A stretch of DNA of 64,000 bases from Patescibacteria group bacterium (lineage in GTDB: Bacteria > Patescibacteriota > Patescibacteriia > 2-12-FULL-60-25). The DNA lies in assembly GCA_031082005.1 (NCBI GenBank), contig JAVHLR010000001.1, positions 501,251 through 565,250 of the forward strand. Reading direction: 5' to 3'. Below the pieces are notes generated by a model. It had not been told where the DNA came from and ran no database searches. It worked only from the letters and a program-made list of their open reading frames with translations. Positions 54,904 to 63,189 of the stretch are shown here, piece after piece (position 1 is the first letter of the stretch; each line of letters begins with the position of its first letter). The position numbers were made by a program, and so were the translations under genes.

Positions 54904-55821
54904 CTACTGCAGTGTAGCTGCAATACGCTCGGCATTCAATTTAAGCAGATCGTCATAGGTCTTGGTGTCTTCTGCGGAGCCGGCCGGATCAAGCGTCACG
55001 AGTTTAAGTTTTAAATCCTCTGCTAGGGTCGAAGAGAGTTGTGGATCAAGCTGCGGTTCAATGAATATGGTAGTGATACCGTTATCGACGATCAGTTTCT
55101 GAAGCGTCGCAAGTTGCTGCGGAGTGAGGTTCTTTCCGGGCGATGGCACGACGCTGCCGATCCAATCCAGACCATAGTCTCGTGTAAAATATTGCCATGC
55201 GTCGTGATGGGTCACAATTTTCTTGTTGGCTTTGCTCGCGAAAAGTCCTTTGATCTCGGCATCGAGAGCATCCATCTTGTTTTCGAACTGGGAAAGGTTG
55301 GCCTGGAAAATGTCTGCCTTATCTGGCGCGACCTGTACCAACGCTTCGCTTATGTTGCGTGCAATCTGTTTTCCGTTTTTGGCGGAAAGCCAATAGTGTG
55401 GGTCGGCACCTTCTTCGCCCTCCTCTTCTTCTCCGATGAGTATGCCTTCTGGCGGTTGCAGGAGTTCGATATCCTTGTCCATGCTGATGACCTGGCTGCC
55501 GGGCAGGTCAGACGCAAGGTTGGCTGCCCAGTCATCCAAACCCTGTCCGATGATAAGCAGAGTTTTTGATCCTTGCATCTTCACTAAGTCGCTGGGTGAA
55601 GGGGAGTAGGTGTGCGGGCTGGCGCCACGGGGGAGGATAGTCACGATTTCGACCTCCTCACCGGCAATTTGTCGGGCGATATCGCCCAACGGAAATATGC
55701 TGACTGCGATTTTCGGCGCTGACGACTGACGATTTGGTTGCTTTTGAGCCAGGCTGAAATATACCGCCGTGCCCAAAATCAGTATTGCGACGATTACTAT
55801 AAGTATCGAAGATTTTCTCAT
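54904..55821 (-). CDS. znuA: Zinc/manganese-binding protein (ZnuA/TroA type)
   Basis: 305 residues with an N-terminal signal anchor (about 6-25, no lipobox Cys). Metal ligands in the usual order: His of GASPHTYSP, His of DPHYWLS, His in KIVTHHDAWQYF, and the Asp of TLDPAGS. Before the second His lies a short acidic loop (GEEEEGEEGADPH) where ZnuA proteins have a His-rich loop. Captures Zn(II) or Mn(II) outside the membrane. Divergent from the gene at 55897 across 75 bases. Confidence 0.9.
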   Translation of the reverse strand: MRKSSILIVIVAILILGTAVYFSLAQKQPNRQSSAPKIAVSIFPLGDIARQIAGEEVEIVTILPRGASPHTYSPSPSDLVKMQGSKTLLIIGQGLDDWAANLASDLPGSQVISMDKDIELLQPPEGILIGEEEEGEEGADPHYWLSAKNGKQIARNISEALVQVAPDKADIFQANLSQFENKMDALDAEIKGLFASKANKKIVTHHDAWQYFTRDYGLDWIGSVVPSPGKNLTPQQLATLQKLIVDNGITTIFIEPQLDPQLSSTLAEDLKLKLVTLDPAGSAEDTKTYDDLLKLNAERIAATLQ

Positions 55822-55882
55822 ATAATTGGTCTCAATCCTAGCATGGAAAGGCGTTCGGGTGAAGTGTCAGTCCAGTCTGTGC

Positions 55883-55888
55883 TACAAT
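55883..55888 (+). promoter_or_regulatory. -10 box (TGC-TACAAT), near-leaderless
   Basis: TACAAT at 55883-55888 with TGC before it; ATG at 55897 follows after 8 bases. On the other strand a weaker TGC-TAGGAT lies upstream of znuA, so 55822-55896 holds divergent promoters. Confidence 0.6.
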
Positions 55889-55896
55889 ATGCCCGT

Positions 55897-57414
55897 ATGA
55901 AAAAAATCCACCTCCATTCCTTGTTAGCTATTTCGTTGTTTATCCTTACGCCTTCGGTGGCGGCAGCGGCTACCAATCAGCAGATATTCAACTCGGCAGT
56001 AGTCGAGACTTTCAAGAAAGATGCGGCACTGCGCATCGATTCGCGTTTTGACGTCAAGTTGAATGAAACGCGCGTCAGCGACAAGAAATCAGTTTCGCAA
56101 TTCGAGACGGTCTTGCGCTACATGTCGCGTCGTCGTCCGAACAATGGCGTCCGTCAGGACTATGAAGGACGGCTCGTGGTCGAGAAAATGTCGGTTTCCG
56201 GGGAGGCTCTCGGCATGCCCTTCAAGCTGGCTGACCCATTAGCCGTAGAATGGAAAAAGATAGCTGACACTGGTTACTATCGTTTGAAGACCAATAAGCT
56301 TCCGGAAGAGCTGTCCCAGCTTGTCGGGCCTGATATCGCGCCGTTCATCGGTCAGTGGCTTCGCTCCACGCCGACACAAATAAAAGAAGGCGCCACCGCC
56401 TTGGGTGGTTCGGCGGTCAACCTCAAGGATAGCCCGTTGTCCACCGAAACGGTTGATTCTACCGGCTTACAGGATCTGCAGGTGGTCAGGATAGAGAAGA
56501 CCGAACGACGCAAGAATGGCGACCTGATCTATCGTTTCCGGATGCGCGTGAACCCGAACGCAGTCACGAAATACGAGAAGGAGGGGCTGGCTAATCTGCA
56601 GAAGTCGACGCGCGTAGATAAGGCTGAAGCCATCAAGAAGTTCAAGACGTCAGTGGCTGATATGCGCCGCGCCCTGACCCACACCTGGTTCGCAGCTACC
56701 GTGAACGTCACGCAAAAGGCGTTGGAACGCTTAGAAATCCAAGGTTGGGCAGACTGGTCCAGCGATGATAAGGCCGGTAAGCCGACGAAGATCAAAGCGA
56801 ATTATGCCATCGGCATGTCTTTCCTCCGCGACGGTAACTGGGAAGTGGTCAAACCGGAGAACTCGCTTGATTTGAATGCGGTTTTCTCGTTCGTCCTTGC
56901 GCAGATGTTCAAGAGCTCTTTGCCTGCGGTGGAAGAGGCTGCAGTATCTGAAGCCGTTCCGTTTTCTGACCCGGTCGCTGGCTTATGGCTTGAATATCCC
57001 GCTGGTTGGGATTCGGCTGAAAACAGGCTGCGCTTCGCTGCATATCCCCAACCCATCGATGAAACCATGAGTGACGCGCAGAATATCGATAGTGCATGGA
57101 AATTCTTGAGATCCTACTTAGTCGAAGGCACTCTCACCGTTGACGGCATGAAACAGGTCAGGGAAACCCTGGCGAGCAGCTTTACGCTACCCACAGACGG
57201 CGGTATCGATATCGACGGAGGCCGTTATACGATGACGCGTCGTACAAGCGACGCCTCCGGATGGGTGACGACCGACGTCATAATTGCGCCTAACAAAGCG
57301 ACGGGGCAGGTCGTAGCCTTTATCCTTGAGGGGCCTGCTGATATGACACCAGCCGAAAAGTCGCTGAAGACCCAAATTTTGGATACCTTCACCCTAATCG
57401 GCTTTCTTCCATAG
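55897..57414 (+). CDS. Secreted protein with PsbP-like C-terminal domain, unknown
   Basis: 505 residues. Signal peptide (about 1-25, AAA-A), then two parts: residues about 30-340 with no recognised family (repeated charged beta-strand pattern, VRIEKTERRKNGDLIYRFRMRVNPNA), and about 355-505 that resembles PsbP/DUF1795-type domains (DPVAGLWLEYPAGWDSAENRLRFAAYP... TGQVVAFILEGPADMTPAEKSLKTQILDTFTL). Extracellular. Codons and -10/ATG spacing are of the host type. Function not inferred. Confidence 0.7.
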   Translation: MKKIHLHSLLAISLFILTPSVAAAATNQQIFNSAVVETFKKDAALRIDSRFDVKLNETRVSDKKSVSQFETVLRYMSRRRPNNGVRQDYEGRLVVEKMSVSGEALGMPFKLADPLAVEWKKIADTGYYRLKTNKLPEELSQLVGPDIAPFIGQWLRSTPTQIKEGATALGGSAVNLKDSPLSTETVDSTGLQDLQVVRIEKTERRKNGDLIYRFRMRVNPNAVTKYEKEGLANLQKSTRVDKAEAIKKFKTSVADMRRALTHTWFAATVNVTQKALERLEIQGWADWSSDDKAGKPTKIKANYAIGMSFLRDGNWEVVKPENSLDLNAVFSFVLAQMFKSSLPAVEEAAVSEAVPFSDPVAGLWLEYPAGWDSAENRLRFAAYPQPIDETMSDAQNIDSAWKFLRSYLVEGTLTVDGMKQVRETLASSFTLPTDGGIDIDGGRYTMTRRTSDASGWVTTDVIIAPNKATGQVVAFILEGPADMTPAEKSLKTQILDTFTLIGFLP

Positions 57415-57415
57415 G

Positions 57416-57444
57416 TTGACTGACAAGTCTTTTTCAGGTAATTT
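57416..57444 (+). promoter_or_regulatory. Promoter, near-leaderless
   Basis: TTGACT (57416-57421), 17-bp spacer, TAATTT (57439-57444), then 8 bases to ATG at 57453. The -35 begins one base after the previous stop codon. Confidence 0.65.
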
Positions 57445-57452
57445 CGGCTCCT

Positions 57453-57878
57453 ATGATGATCGAGTTCGCTGGTTTGCAATTATCCCGCGAAGAGCTGAAG
57501 GAAATCCATCAGGCTCTGCTTCAGCGCGCCATGGTCGAGAGCGAACGGCGACGCGAAAGGGGATTGGAGAAGGCGGAGAGTTTTCCTTTGCTTGAGCGGA
57601 TTGAGACTCTGTTGGGAGAGAAGGCGCCTGAAATAGACAAAGCAGAGACCGGCCTTGAGAACGAATTGTGGGAATTCGCCTGGTACGCCTTCACCGACGA
57701 GTGGGCTTGGTATCGTGCGGCGCAAGAAGTCGATGAAGAACTCAAAAACAAACGCCAGGAGTTACCCGATGCTGAAGCGAAAAAGATGATCGAATCGCGC
57801 TACAAGAAAAACTTCAAGAAGTATGTCGCCGAGGTCGACATGCGCGAGCAGCGGACCAAGAGTCTGAAGATAAAGTGA
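57453..57878 (+). CDS. Charged helical protein, unknown
   Basis: 141 residues, soluble, mostly helical with many Glu, Lys and Arg, and a tryptophan-rich centre (ENELWEFAWYAFTDEWAWYRAAQ). No family recognised. ATG at 57456 (second Met) equally possible. Its 3' end lies three bases from the end of the convergent small membrane gene. Confidence 0.65.
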   Translation: MMIEFAGLQLSREELKEIHQALLQRAMVESERRRERGLEKAESFPLLERIETLLGEKAPEIDKAETGLENELWEFAWYAFTDEWAWYRAAQEVDEELKNKRQELPDAEAKKMIESRYKKNFKKYVAEVDMREQRTKSLKIK

Positions 57879-57881
57879 CGA

Positions 57882-58163
57882 CTAACGGTCGATCCTGACT
57901 TCCTCGTCCTGAATTACGGTCGTGCCGCTGGCCGCGAACGTGCTCTTGATGTCATCTAGCGGGTTCAGGAAGCTCATGGCGATAGCGGCGATGATGTAGA
58001 CTACGAAAAATGAAGCTGCGATCCACACGAAGGACTTCTCTTCTTCTAGGGCATCCGAAAATACATGCTTGATGAGATAAGCGAAAGTCAAAACGACCCC
58101 GGCGATGAGTAGCGACCAGGGGAATGTCATGTTCTGGAAGAAGTTCGCGAAGAAAGAATCCAT
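57882..58163 (-). CDS. Small two-span membrane protein, unknown
   Basis: 93 residues; helices at about 14-34 (FPWSLLIAGVVLTFAYLI) and 46-66 (FVWIAASFFVVYIIAAIAMSF), then a polar tail (DDIKSTFAASGTTVIQDEEVRIDR). Start at 58163 follows a long AT-rich stretch (58164-58295), in which no gene is seen. Confidence 0.6.
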   Translation of the reverse strand: MDSFFANFFQNMTFPWSLLIAGVVLTFAYLIKHVFSDALEEEKSFVWIAASFFVVYIIAAIAMSFLNPLDDIKSTFAASGTTVIQDEEVRIDR

Positions 58164-58295
58164 GAAAGGAAAATTTGTTTATTTTGCGTGTACTTAACTG
58201 GAAAAATAAATTTAGCACCTAATTGTTCGGTTTTCAATAGATTGACCTTTAAGCCTTGAAAAAAGTACGCTTTTTTGGTTTAATAGTCTAATCGT

Positions 58296-59867
58296 ATGAC
58301 CGTCTTTTATAAAGGCCTGACTGAACAAGTCCTGAAAGCCGTCCAACCAGGGCAGCAGACGGAAATATCTGATGATTCGCGTATCCATGTTCACGCGGCG
58401 GTCAGCCGTTTTGCGGTGCTTTATGAGCGCATACGCAACGCTGTGGACTATAAGGACGAACACTTGTTGCGCAAGTCTGCCTTGAAACGGATCCTGAACC
58501 GACAGATCCTCCTGGAGGACGACCCGCATGTCATCGCGAACAACCTGGTCAAAGAGATGATCGGGGCGCGTTATCTGCCCAACGACAAGCTGCCGGAGAG
58601 CGTGTTGGATGAAGTCGCGGAACGCATCATGAAGCTCCAGGCGGTGACCAAGATCCGGGCCGGAAGCGAAAGGCATTATTCCTGGCTGCGCGGCATCGTA
58701 ACGGTCGAAATAGAGGAATTGTTGGTCGATCACTTCGAAGAAAAATCCCTGGTCACATTCCTTTACGAAAGGCTGGTCGGAAAAATCCTCATCCAAGGCG
58801 AAGTGCTGCAGGATCCTGAAATGCGGTTGCAGGTGTATCTCGCGTGTTGTCGCGAACTGCATAAGTCGGACGATGAGACTTTGTCCTATAAGTTGATGCG
58901 GGCGTATCTGCCGGAGTGGTTAAGGCCGGAGGATTGGCTGGCTAATCCGCGCAGCATGGCTGAACGTCTTGTCGCCGTCGAACGGCGTATCCGTTTGAGT
59001 CTGGCTAACCCGCTTACTCCGAGGATCCGTCGAGCCATCAAGCCCTGGGCTGTCTCGCTTAATTTTTTGCGTGATGCGCTCAAGGACAGACCGGAGCAGG
59101 CAAGGGAACTGCTGAACGAACCTGACACATTGAACGCAGTCGTGGCGCGTCTAGCCGACCGCCGCTACAAAGAAGCGCGTGGAAAACTCCGACGCGGCGC
59201 CGTACGCGCGACCGTATATCTGTTCGTGACCAAGATGATGATTGCGCTGCTGCTTGAGGTGCCTTTGGAGATGTTGTGGTATAAGCACGTCTCTTATCTT
59301 TCGCTCATGATCAACATTCTGTTGCCTCCGATGCTCATGTTCACGGTTTCTCTCTTCATCCGTATCCCGGGTCGCGATAATACGGACCGCATCAAAGAAT
59401 ATGCAGACCGTTTGCTGGAAAAGGACGGAGTTCCGGTCAGGGACATCCGCGCGCGCAAGAAGCGGGGGACTAAGTCTAAGCTGCTGCTCTCCATCATCTA
59501 TGCTGCCATGTTCATCATTACGTTCGGCAGTATCGGCATCGTCTTGCTGAAGCTGGATTTCACCTGGCTTTCAGCGGCGATATTCTATTTCTTCCTCTGT
59601 GTGGTCAGTTTTTTCGCTTTTCGTCTGCGCCAAAACGCGCGCGAATATATCATCGTACAGGGTAGGGACCGTACATATGGCGTCGTTCTGGATTTCTTGT
59701 CATATCCCATCCTGCGCGCCGGCCAGTGGCTGTCGCGCAGCATATCGCGAATCAATTTTTTCCTTTTTTTCCTGGATTTTCTGGTGGAAGCTCCCTTCAA
59801 GATGGTGCTGTCCGTACTCGAGGAGTGGTTCGCTTTCATGAAGGAAAAGAAAGAGGAGTTGCAGTGA
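58296..59867 (+). CDS. Large membrane protein with long helical cytoplasmic part, unknown
   Basis: 523 residues. The first ~300 residues are soluble, helical and charged (RIHVHAAVSRFAVLYERIRNAVDYKDEHLLRKSALKRILNRQ...). Then two hydrophobic blocks at about 310-360 and 390-440 give about four membrane helices, and a final amphipathic part ends in KEKKEELQ. I do not recognise a named family; proteins of this build occur in CPR genomes. One base separates it from the DedA/TVP38-type gene, so a joint membrane function is possible. Confidence 0.7.
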   Translation: MTVFYKGLTEQVLKAVQPGQQTEISDDSRIHVHAAVSRFAVLYERIRNAVDYKDEHLLRKSALKRILNRQILLEDDPHVIANNLVKEMIGARYLPNDKLPESVLDEVAERIMKLQAVTKIRAGSERHYSWLRGIVTVEIEELLVDHFEEKSLVTFLYERLVGKILIQGEVLQDPEMRLQVYLACCRELHKSDDETLSYKLMRAYLPEWLRPEDWLANPRSMAERLVAVERRIRLSLANPLTPRIRRAIKPWAVSLNFLRDALKDRPEQARELLNEPDTLNAVVARLADRRYKEARGKLRRGAVRATVYLFVTKMMIALLLEVPLEMLWYKHVSYLSLMINILLPPMLMFTVSLFIRIPGRDNTDRIKEYADRLLEKDGVPVRDIRARKKRGTKSKLLLSIIYAAMFIITFGSIGIVLLKLDFTWLSAAIFYFFLCVVSFFAFRLRQNAREYIIVQGRDRTYGVVLDFLSYPILRAGQWLSRSISRINFFLFFLDFLVEAPFKMVLSVLEEWFAFMKEKKEELQ

Positions 59868-59868
59868 T

Positions 59869-60558
59869 ATGGCGCAGCCAAGCAGATTCAGATGGTGGAA
59901 AATCATCGTCGGCGCGGTTTGGGCCTTCGGTCTTCTCTCATTTTTTTACTGGTTCGAGAACAGCGGCATCGGGATGCGCCAGCTCCCTCACCTGATCCGC
60001 AGTATCGTGAGGTCGTATGGCGTTTGGGGACCGGTCGCGGTGCTCGCTTTGTATGTCGTCAGGACTTATTTTTTTCTGCCCACTACGGTGCTCATCCTGG
60101 TTTCCGGATCCCTATACGGCCCGTTGATCGGATTCCTTTTGGCTGTTGTCGGTGACAACCTGACTGCTGCCTTGGGATTCGCTACGGGCAGGTTCCTCGG
60201 GCGTAAATTCGTCAGCGATCACGAATCTACCTGGCTCAAGCATTATGACGAGGTTTTGAGCCGTAATGCCTTCATGAGCGTCCTCTTCATGCGCTTGTTC
60301 TATTTCCCGTTCGATATCGTGAATTACGGCTGCGGTATGTTCAGTGTCCCTTACGGACGTTATCAGCTTGCCACCTTCATCGGCCTGCTGCCCTCGATAG
60401 TCACGCTCGTGTTCCTGGGCGATGCTTTCGTTAATCCACGGGCCTTTGTGGTCTTCCTCTTCCTTCTGGTCGCGACAGTGGCGCTAGGTTTGGCGCTGAA
60501 GAGTTCCCGTTGGTCGAAGAAGATTTTTTCAGATAAAACCAATGTCGAAAACATTTGA
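59869..60558 (+). CDS. TVP38/TMEM64 (SNARE-associated/DedA-like) membrane protein
   Basis: 229 residues, about six helices. Family core (PF09335): PTTVLILVSGSLYGPLIGFLLAVVGDNLTAALGFATGRFLGRKF and FMRLFYFPFDIVNYGCGMFSVPYGRYQLATFIGLLPSIVTLVFLGDAF. Members are proposed lipid scramblases or transporters. Overlaps tgt by 17 bases. Confidence 0.85.
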   Translation: MAQPSRFRWWKIIVGAVWAFGLLSFFYWFENSGIGMRQLPHLIRSIVRSYGVWGPVAVLALYVVRTYFFLPTTVLILVSGSLYGPLIGFLLAVVGDNLTAALGFATGRFLGRKFVSDHESTWLKHYDEVLSRNAFMSVLFMRLFYFPFDIVNYGCGMFSVPYGRYQLATFIGLLPSIVTLVFLGDAFVNPRAFVVFLFLLVATVALGLALKSSRWSKKIFSDKTNVENI

Positions 60559-61666
60559 GCTCAAGGCAAAAAGCGACATCAGCCGCGCACGACGAGGTGT
60601 TTTGACGACCGCACACGGCGAATTGCAGACGCCGTTTTTCATGCCCATTGCGACCAAGGGTGCGGTCAAGACTCTATCCAGCGAGGACGTGCGCCAGCTG
60701 GGAAGCCCGATCGTCTTATCCAACACCTATCACCTATATCTTCGCCCTGGATTGGATGTGCTGCGCGAGTTCGGCGGCCTGCATAAGTTCATGGATTGGG
60801 ACGGAGCTTTGTTGACTGACTCGGGCGGTTATCAGGTCTTTTCCTTAGGCAAGATGCGAAAGATCACCGAAGAAGGCGCTACTTTCGCGTCCCACATCGA
60901 TGGCTCAAAGCATCTCCTCACGCCGGAACTATCGGTTCAGATACAGCAGATCGTCGGCAGCGATATCATTATGGTATTGGATGAATGCACTCCAGCCGGC
61001 TCGACGTCTGAATACATGGAGGATTCAGTGGCTCGTACCACACGTTGGGCGGCGAGGTCTAAAGCGGAACACCAGAAGGGGAGAGCGGGCTCTAACAATC
61101 CGGGGTCATTGCTCTTCGGAATCAATCAGGGCGGTACGAGCTCTGAAATGCGTCTACGACACGCAGAGGATCTGGCAAAGATCGGTTTTGATGGATATGC
61201 CATAGGCGGTTTGTCGGTTGGTGAACCATTCCCCGACGCTTGTCGCATCGTTGAAGGTTTGGATGGAGTTTTGCCACCAGAGAACCCCCGCTACTTTATG
61301 GGCGGCGCACAACCGAACGAGATCGTCGAATACGTCAAAAGGGGAGTGGATATGTTTGACTGCGTCCTACCTACCAGGAATGCGCGCCACGGAACCCTGT
61401 ATCGCTTTGTACACCAAGATGTCTCGAAACCTGATTTCTTTGAGTACATACATATTACTAATGAGCAATATAAGTATTCTAAAGAACCGATAATCGTCGG
61501 AGATTGTCCCATTGAAGAACTCAAGGAATTATCTTTAGGTTATTTACGCCACCTTTTCACCGTCGATGAGATGCTCGGATATCGACTCGCGACACTCGCG
61601 AATATCCATTTTTATCTTGAATTGATGCGTCTCATCAGGCTCTCTATAGAGCGTGGCAGCCTGTAA
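60542..61666 (+). CDS. tgt: tRNA-guanine transglycosylase with incomplete zinc site
   Basis: 374 residues. Bacterial Tgt: LTDSGGYQVFSL (catalytic Asp region), EFVAS-like MVLDEC, GINQGG, YAIGGLSVGEP, and the nucleophile Asp in MFDCVLPTRNARHG. It exchanges guanine-34 of tRNA-Asp, -Asn, -His and -Tyr for preQ1 (queuine in some CPR-type salvage). The zinc motif CxCxxC...H is changed: Cys322 and His337 remain, but the other two Cys positions are Ile324 and Leu327 (DCPIEEL). Start in the tail of the TVP38 gene. QueH at 52319 belongs to the same pathway. Confidence 0.93.
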   Translation: MSKTFELKAKSDISRARRGVLTTAHGELQTPFFMPIATKGAVKTLSSEDVRQLGSPIVLSNTYHLYLRPGLDVLREFGGLHKFMDWDGALLTDSGGYQVFSLGKMRKITEEGATFASHIDGSKHLLTPELSVQIQQIVGSDIIMVLDECTPAGSTSEYMEDSVARTTRWAARSKAEHQKGRAGSNNPGSLLFGINQGGTSSEMRLRHAEDLAKIGFDGYAIGGLSVGEPFPDACRIVEGLDGVLPPENPRYFMGGAQPNEIVEYVKRGVDMFDCVLPTRNARHGTLYRFVHQDVSKPDFFEYIHITNEQYKYSKEPIIVGDCPIEELKELSLGYLRHLFTVDEMLGYRLATLANIHFYLELMRLIRLSIERGSL

Positions 61667-61675
61667 ACAAGACTC

Positions 61676-61704
61676 TTGACTTTTCGTTAGAAAAGATGTA
61701 AATT
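61676..61704 (+). promoter_or_regulatory. Sigma70-type promoter
   Basis: TTGACT (61676-61681), 17-bp spacer, TAAATT (61699-61704). Leader of about 55 bases before the ATG at 61766, which has AGGAGA 9 bases upstream. Confidence 0.7.
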
Positions 61705-61765
61705 CTGGCTTCGTTTTGTGGTCGCCTTGACCTCGAGACATGCTCTTTCCAGGAGAATCCAAGAG

Positions 61766-63073
61766 ATGCAACAAGTTCACTCGAATTCAGCCTCCGGAAG
61801 AAAACTGATTTATGCCGAGCTCGACCTGTCCGCGATCGAACAGGAAGATGCGCAAATCTACCGCGAGGGGGTGCGGCTCTCCGAGTCCTTCATCTCGCTC
61901 GAACCGGAACGGCAGGCGTACATCAGGGCCAACCCATGCATCCCGAAGCTTTTCACTTGTATGGACGAGAAGGAGCAAGACACGGTCGAGGCGCTCGGAC
62001 TGCCCAATGGCGTTTCCAATGTGTACCAGACCGCCGGCAACAAACTCGGTGCCACGAATCTGGTCTTGCGCCGCGAGATCCAGACTGGCATCGACCGCGC
62101 GTTTTCCCTCGGGAAGCGCGTCCTCGTCCTCTTCATCACGCATGAATCGAAGTCAGAACCCGCGCATGATTCATGCGCTGCTTGGGGGCACGATGGTCGT
62201 GCGGCTGACGACAACGCCGTACGGCACGTCGCCCGCATCAATCAGGACTATGTCGATCGCGGTGCTCATCTCGAGGTGGTTCAGCGCCATCTCATCGCCG
62301 TCCGTCTCAAGTCGTTCACCGACCTCGAGACGCGCGTCTGGTACGGAGAGAGGTCGTGTGTCGATCCTCTTGATTTCATGCCCTCCGACGGGGTGGAGAT
62401 CGACAACGATGAGCTGTCGCGTCGTGTGTTCTCTCGGTTCGCCGAGACGTTCCCGCACGACGATTCGCGTTTCAGCAGCGTCAGTGAGGGGGAGTGGGTC
62501 AAGACGCTGCGTCAGATGACGGATATGTTCGTGGCCAATGTCCATTACGCTCGGGACGTGGCCACGGGCAAGGTCAAGCCGACAAAAGCGGGGCACAAGG
62601 GCCAGCGCATATTCGTCGGCCGCGGTGCATGGGACGAATTCAGCGAGGTGAATGCGTACTTCAAGGTTTCTGACTTCACCCCCGACATGCTGCGCGAATG
62701 CAGGATCTCGGGGAAGTACGTCATGAAGAACGCGATCCTCGGATTGAAGGACAGGGGTGACGGCCGGCTGGTCGTTCCGTTCCACATCAACGTCCCGTAT
62801 GACCTGACGCGACCTGGTGACCGCTGCGGATCCATCGCTCACGCCATGGATCTGGCACGTTCCATCAAAAATGATTGGGAAGAGCGTTTGTGTGGCGCCG
62901 AACGTGTCCGCTACCTCGCCGAGCTCCTTCAGGCCTTGAAACACGACGGCGTGAACCCGCTGGAATGCCCCAGCTTGGACGCCGTCACGCCCGAGATCCT
63001 TCGTTTCTACATCTCCGTCTCCCCCCGCGAGACCCGCCGTCCCGAACTCGTCGCGACCGGCGCGGATCTCTGA
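61766..63073 (+). CDS. Unknown protein with beta-carbonic-anhydrase-like metal pattern
   Basis: 435 residues, no signal peptide. No family recognised as a whole. Residues 62-142 resemble the order of features in beta-carbonic anhydrases: C65-M-D67 (C-x-D), TAGN at 89-92 (cf. RNAGN), a hydrophobic strand GKRVLVLFITHE at 116-127 (cf. VIVLGH) and H134-D-S-C137 (H-x-x-C). The beta-CA zinc set is Cys, His, Cys. The C-terminal ~280 residues are mixed alpha/beta with no known domain. Strong promoter and Shine-Dalgarno, hairpin after the stop, G/C-rich codons: same gene style as 4.3-9.6 kb. Confidence 0.6.
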   Translation: MQQVHSNSASGRKLIYAELDLSAIEQEDAQIYREGVRLSESFISLEPERQAYIRANPCIPKLFTCMDEKEQDTVEALGLPNGVSNVYQTAGNKLGATNLVLRREIQTGIDRAFSLGKRVLVLFITHESKSEPAHDSCAAWGHDGRAADDNAVRHVARINQDYVDRGAHLEVVQRHLIAVRLKSFTDLETRVWYGERSCVDPLDFMPSDGVEIDNDELSRRVFSRFAETFPHDDSRFSSVSEGEWVKTLRQMTDMFVANVHYARDVATGKVKPTKAGHKGQRIFVGRGAWDEFSEVNAYFKVSDFTPDMLRECRISGKYVMKNAILGLKDRGDGRLVVPFHINVPYDLTRPGDRCGSIAHAMDLARSIKNDWEERLCGAERVRYLAELLQALKHDGVNPLECPSLDAVTPEILRFYISVSPRETRRPELVATGADL

Positions 63074-63078
63074 ACTCC

Positions 63079-63128
63079 ACAGCCCTGACTTCACTCGTCC
63101 TCCTCGGACGCCACGAAGCCAGGGCTGT
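63079..63128 (+). terminator. Hairpin after the carbonic-anhydrase-like gene
   Basis: ACAGCCCTG pairs with CAGGGCTGT, extended by TTC/GAA across a long loop holding CCTCCTCGGACG. No strict T-run. Confidence 0.5.
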
Positions 63129-63176
63129 TCGCTATGGAAATCAATCAACTTGCTGGTCAATAGAAAATTTGGCGAT

Positions 63177-63182
63177 TATAAT
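63177..63182 (+). promoter_or_regulatory. -10 promoter (TATAAT), leaderless start
   Basis: TATAAT followed after 7 bases (GTTTGAC) by ATG at 63190. Confidence 0.65.
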
Positions 63183-63189
63183 GTTTGAC

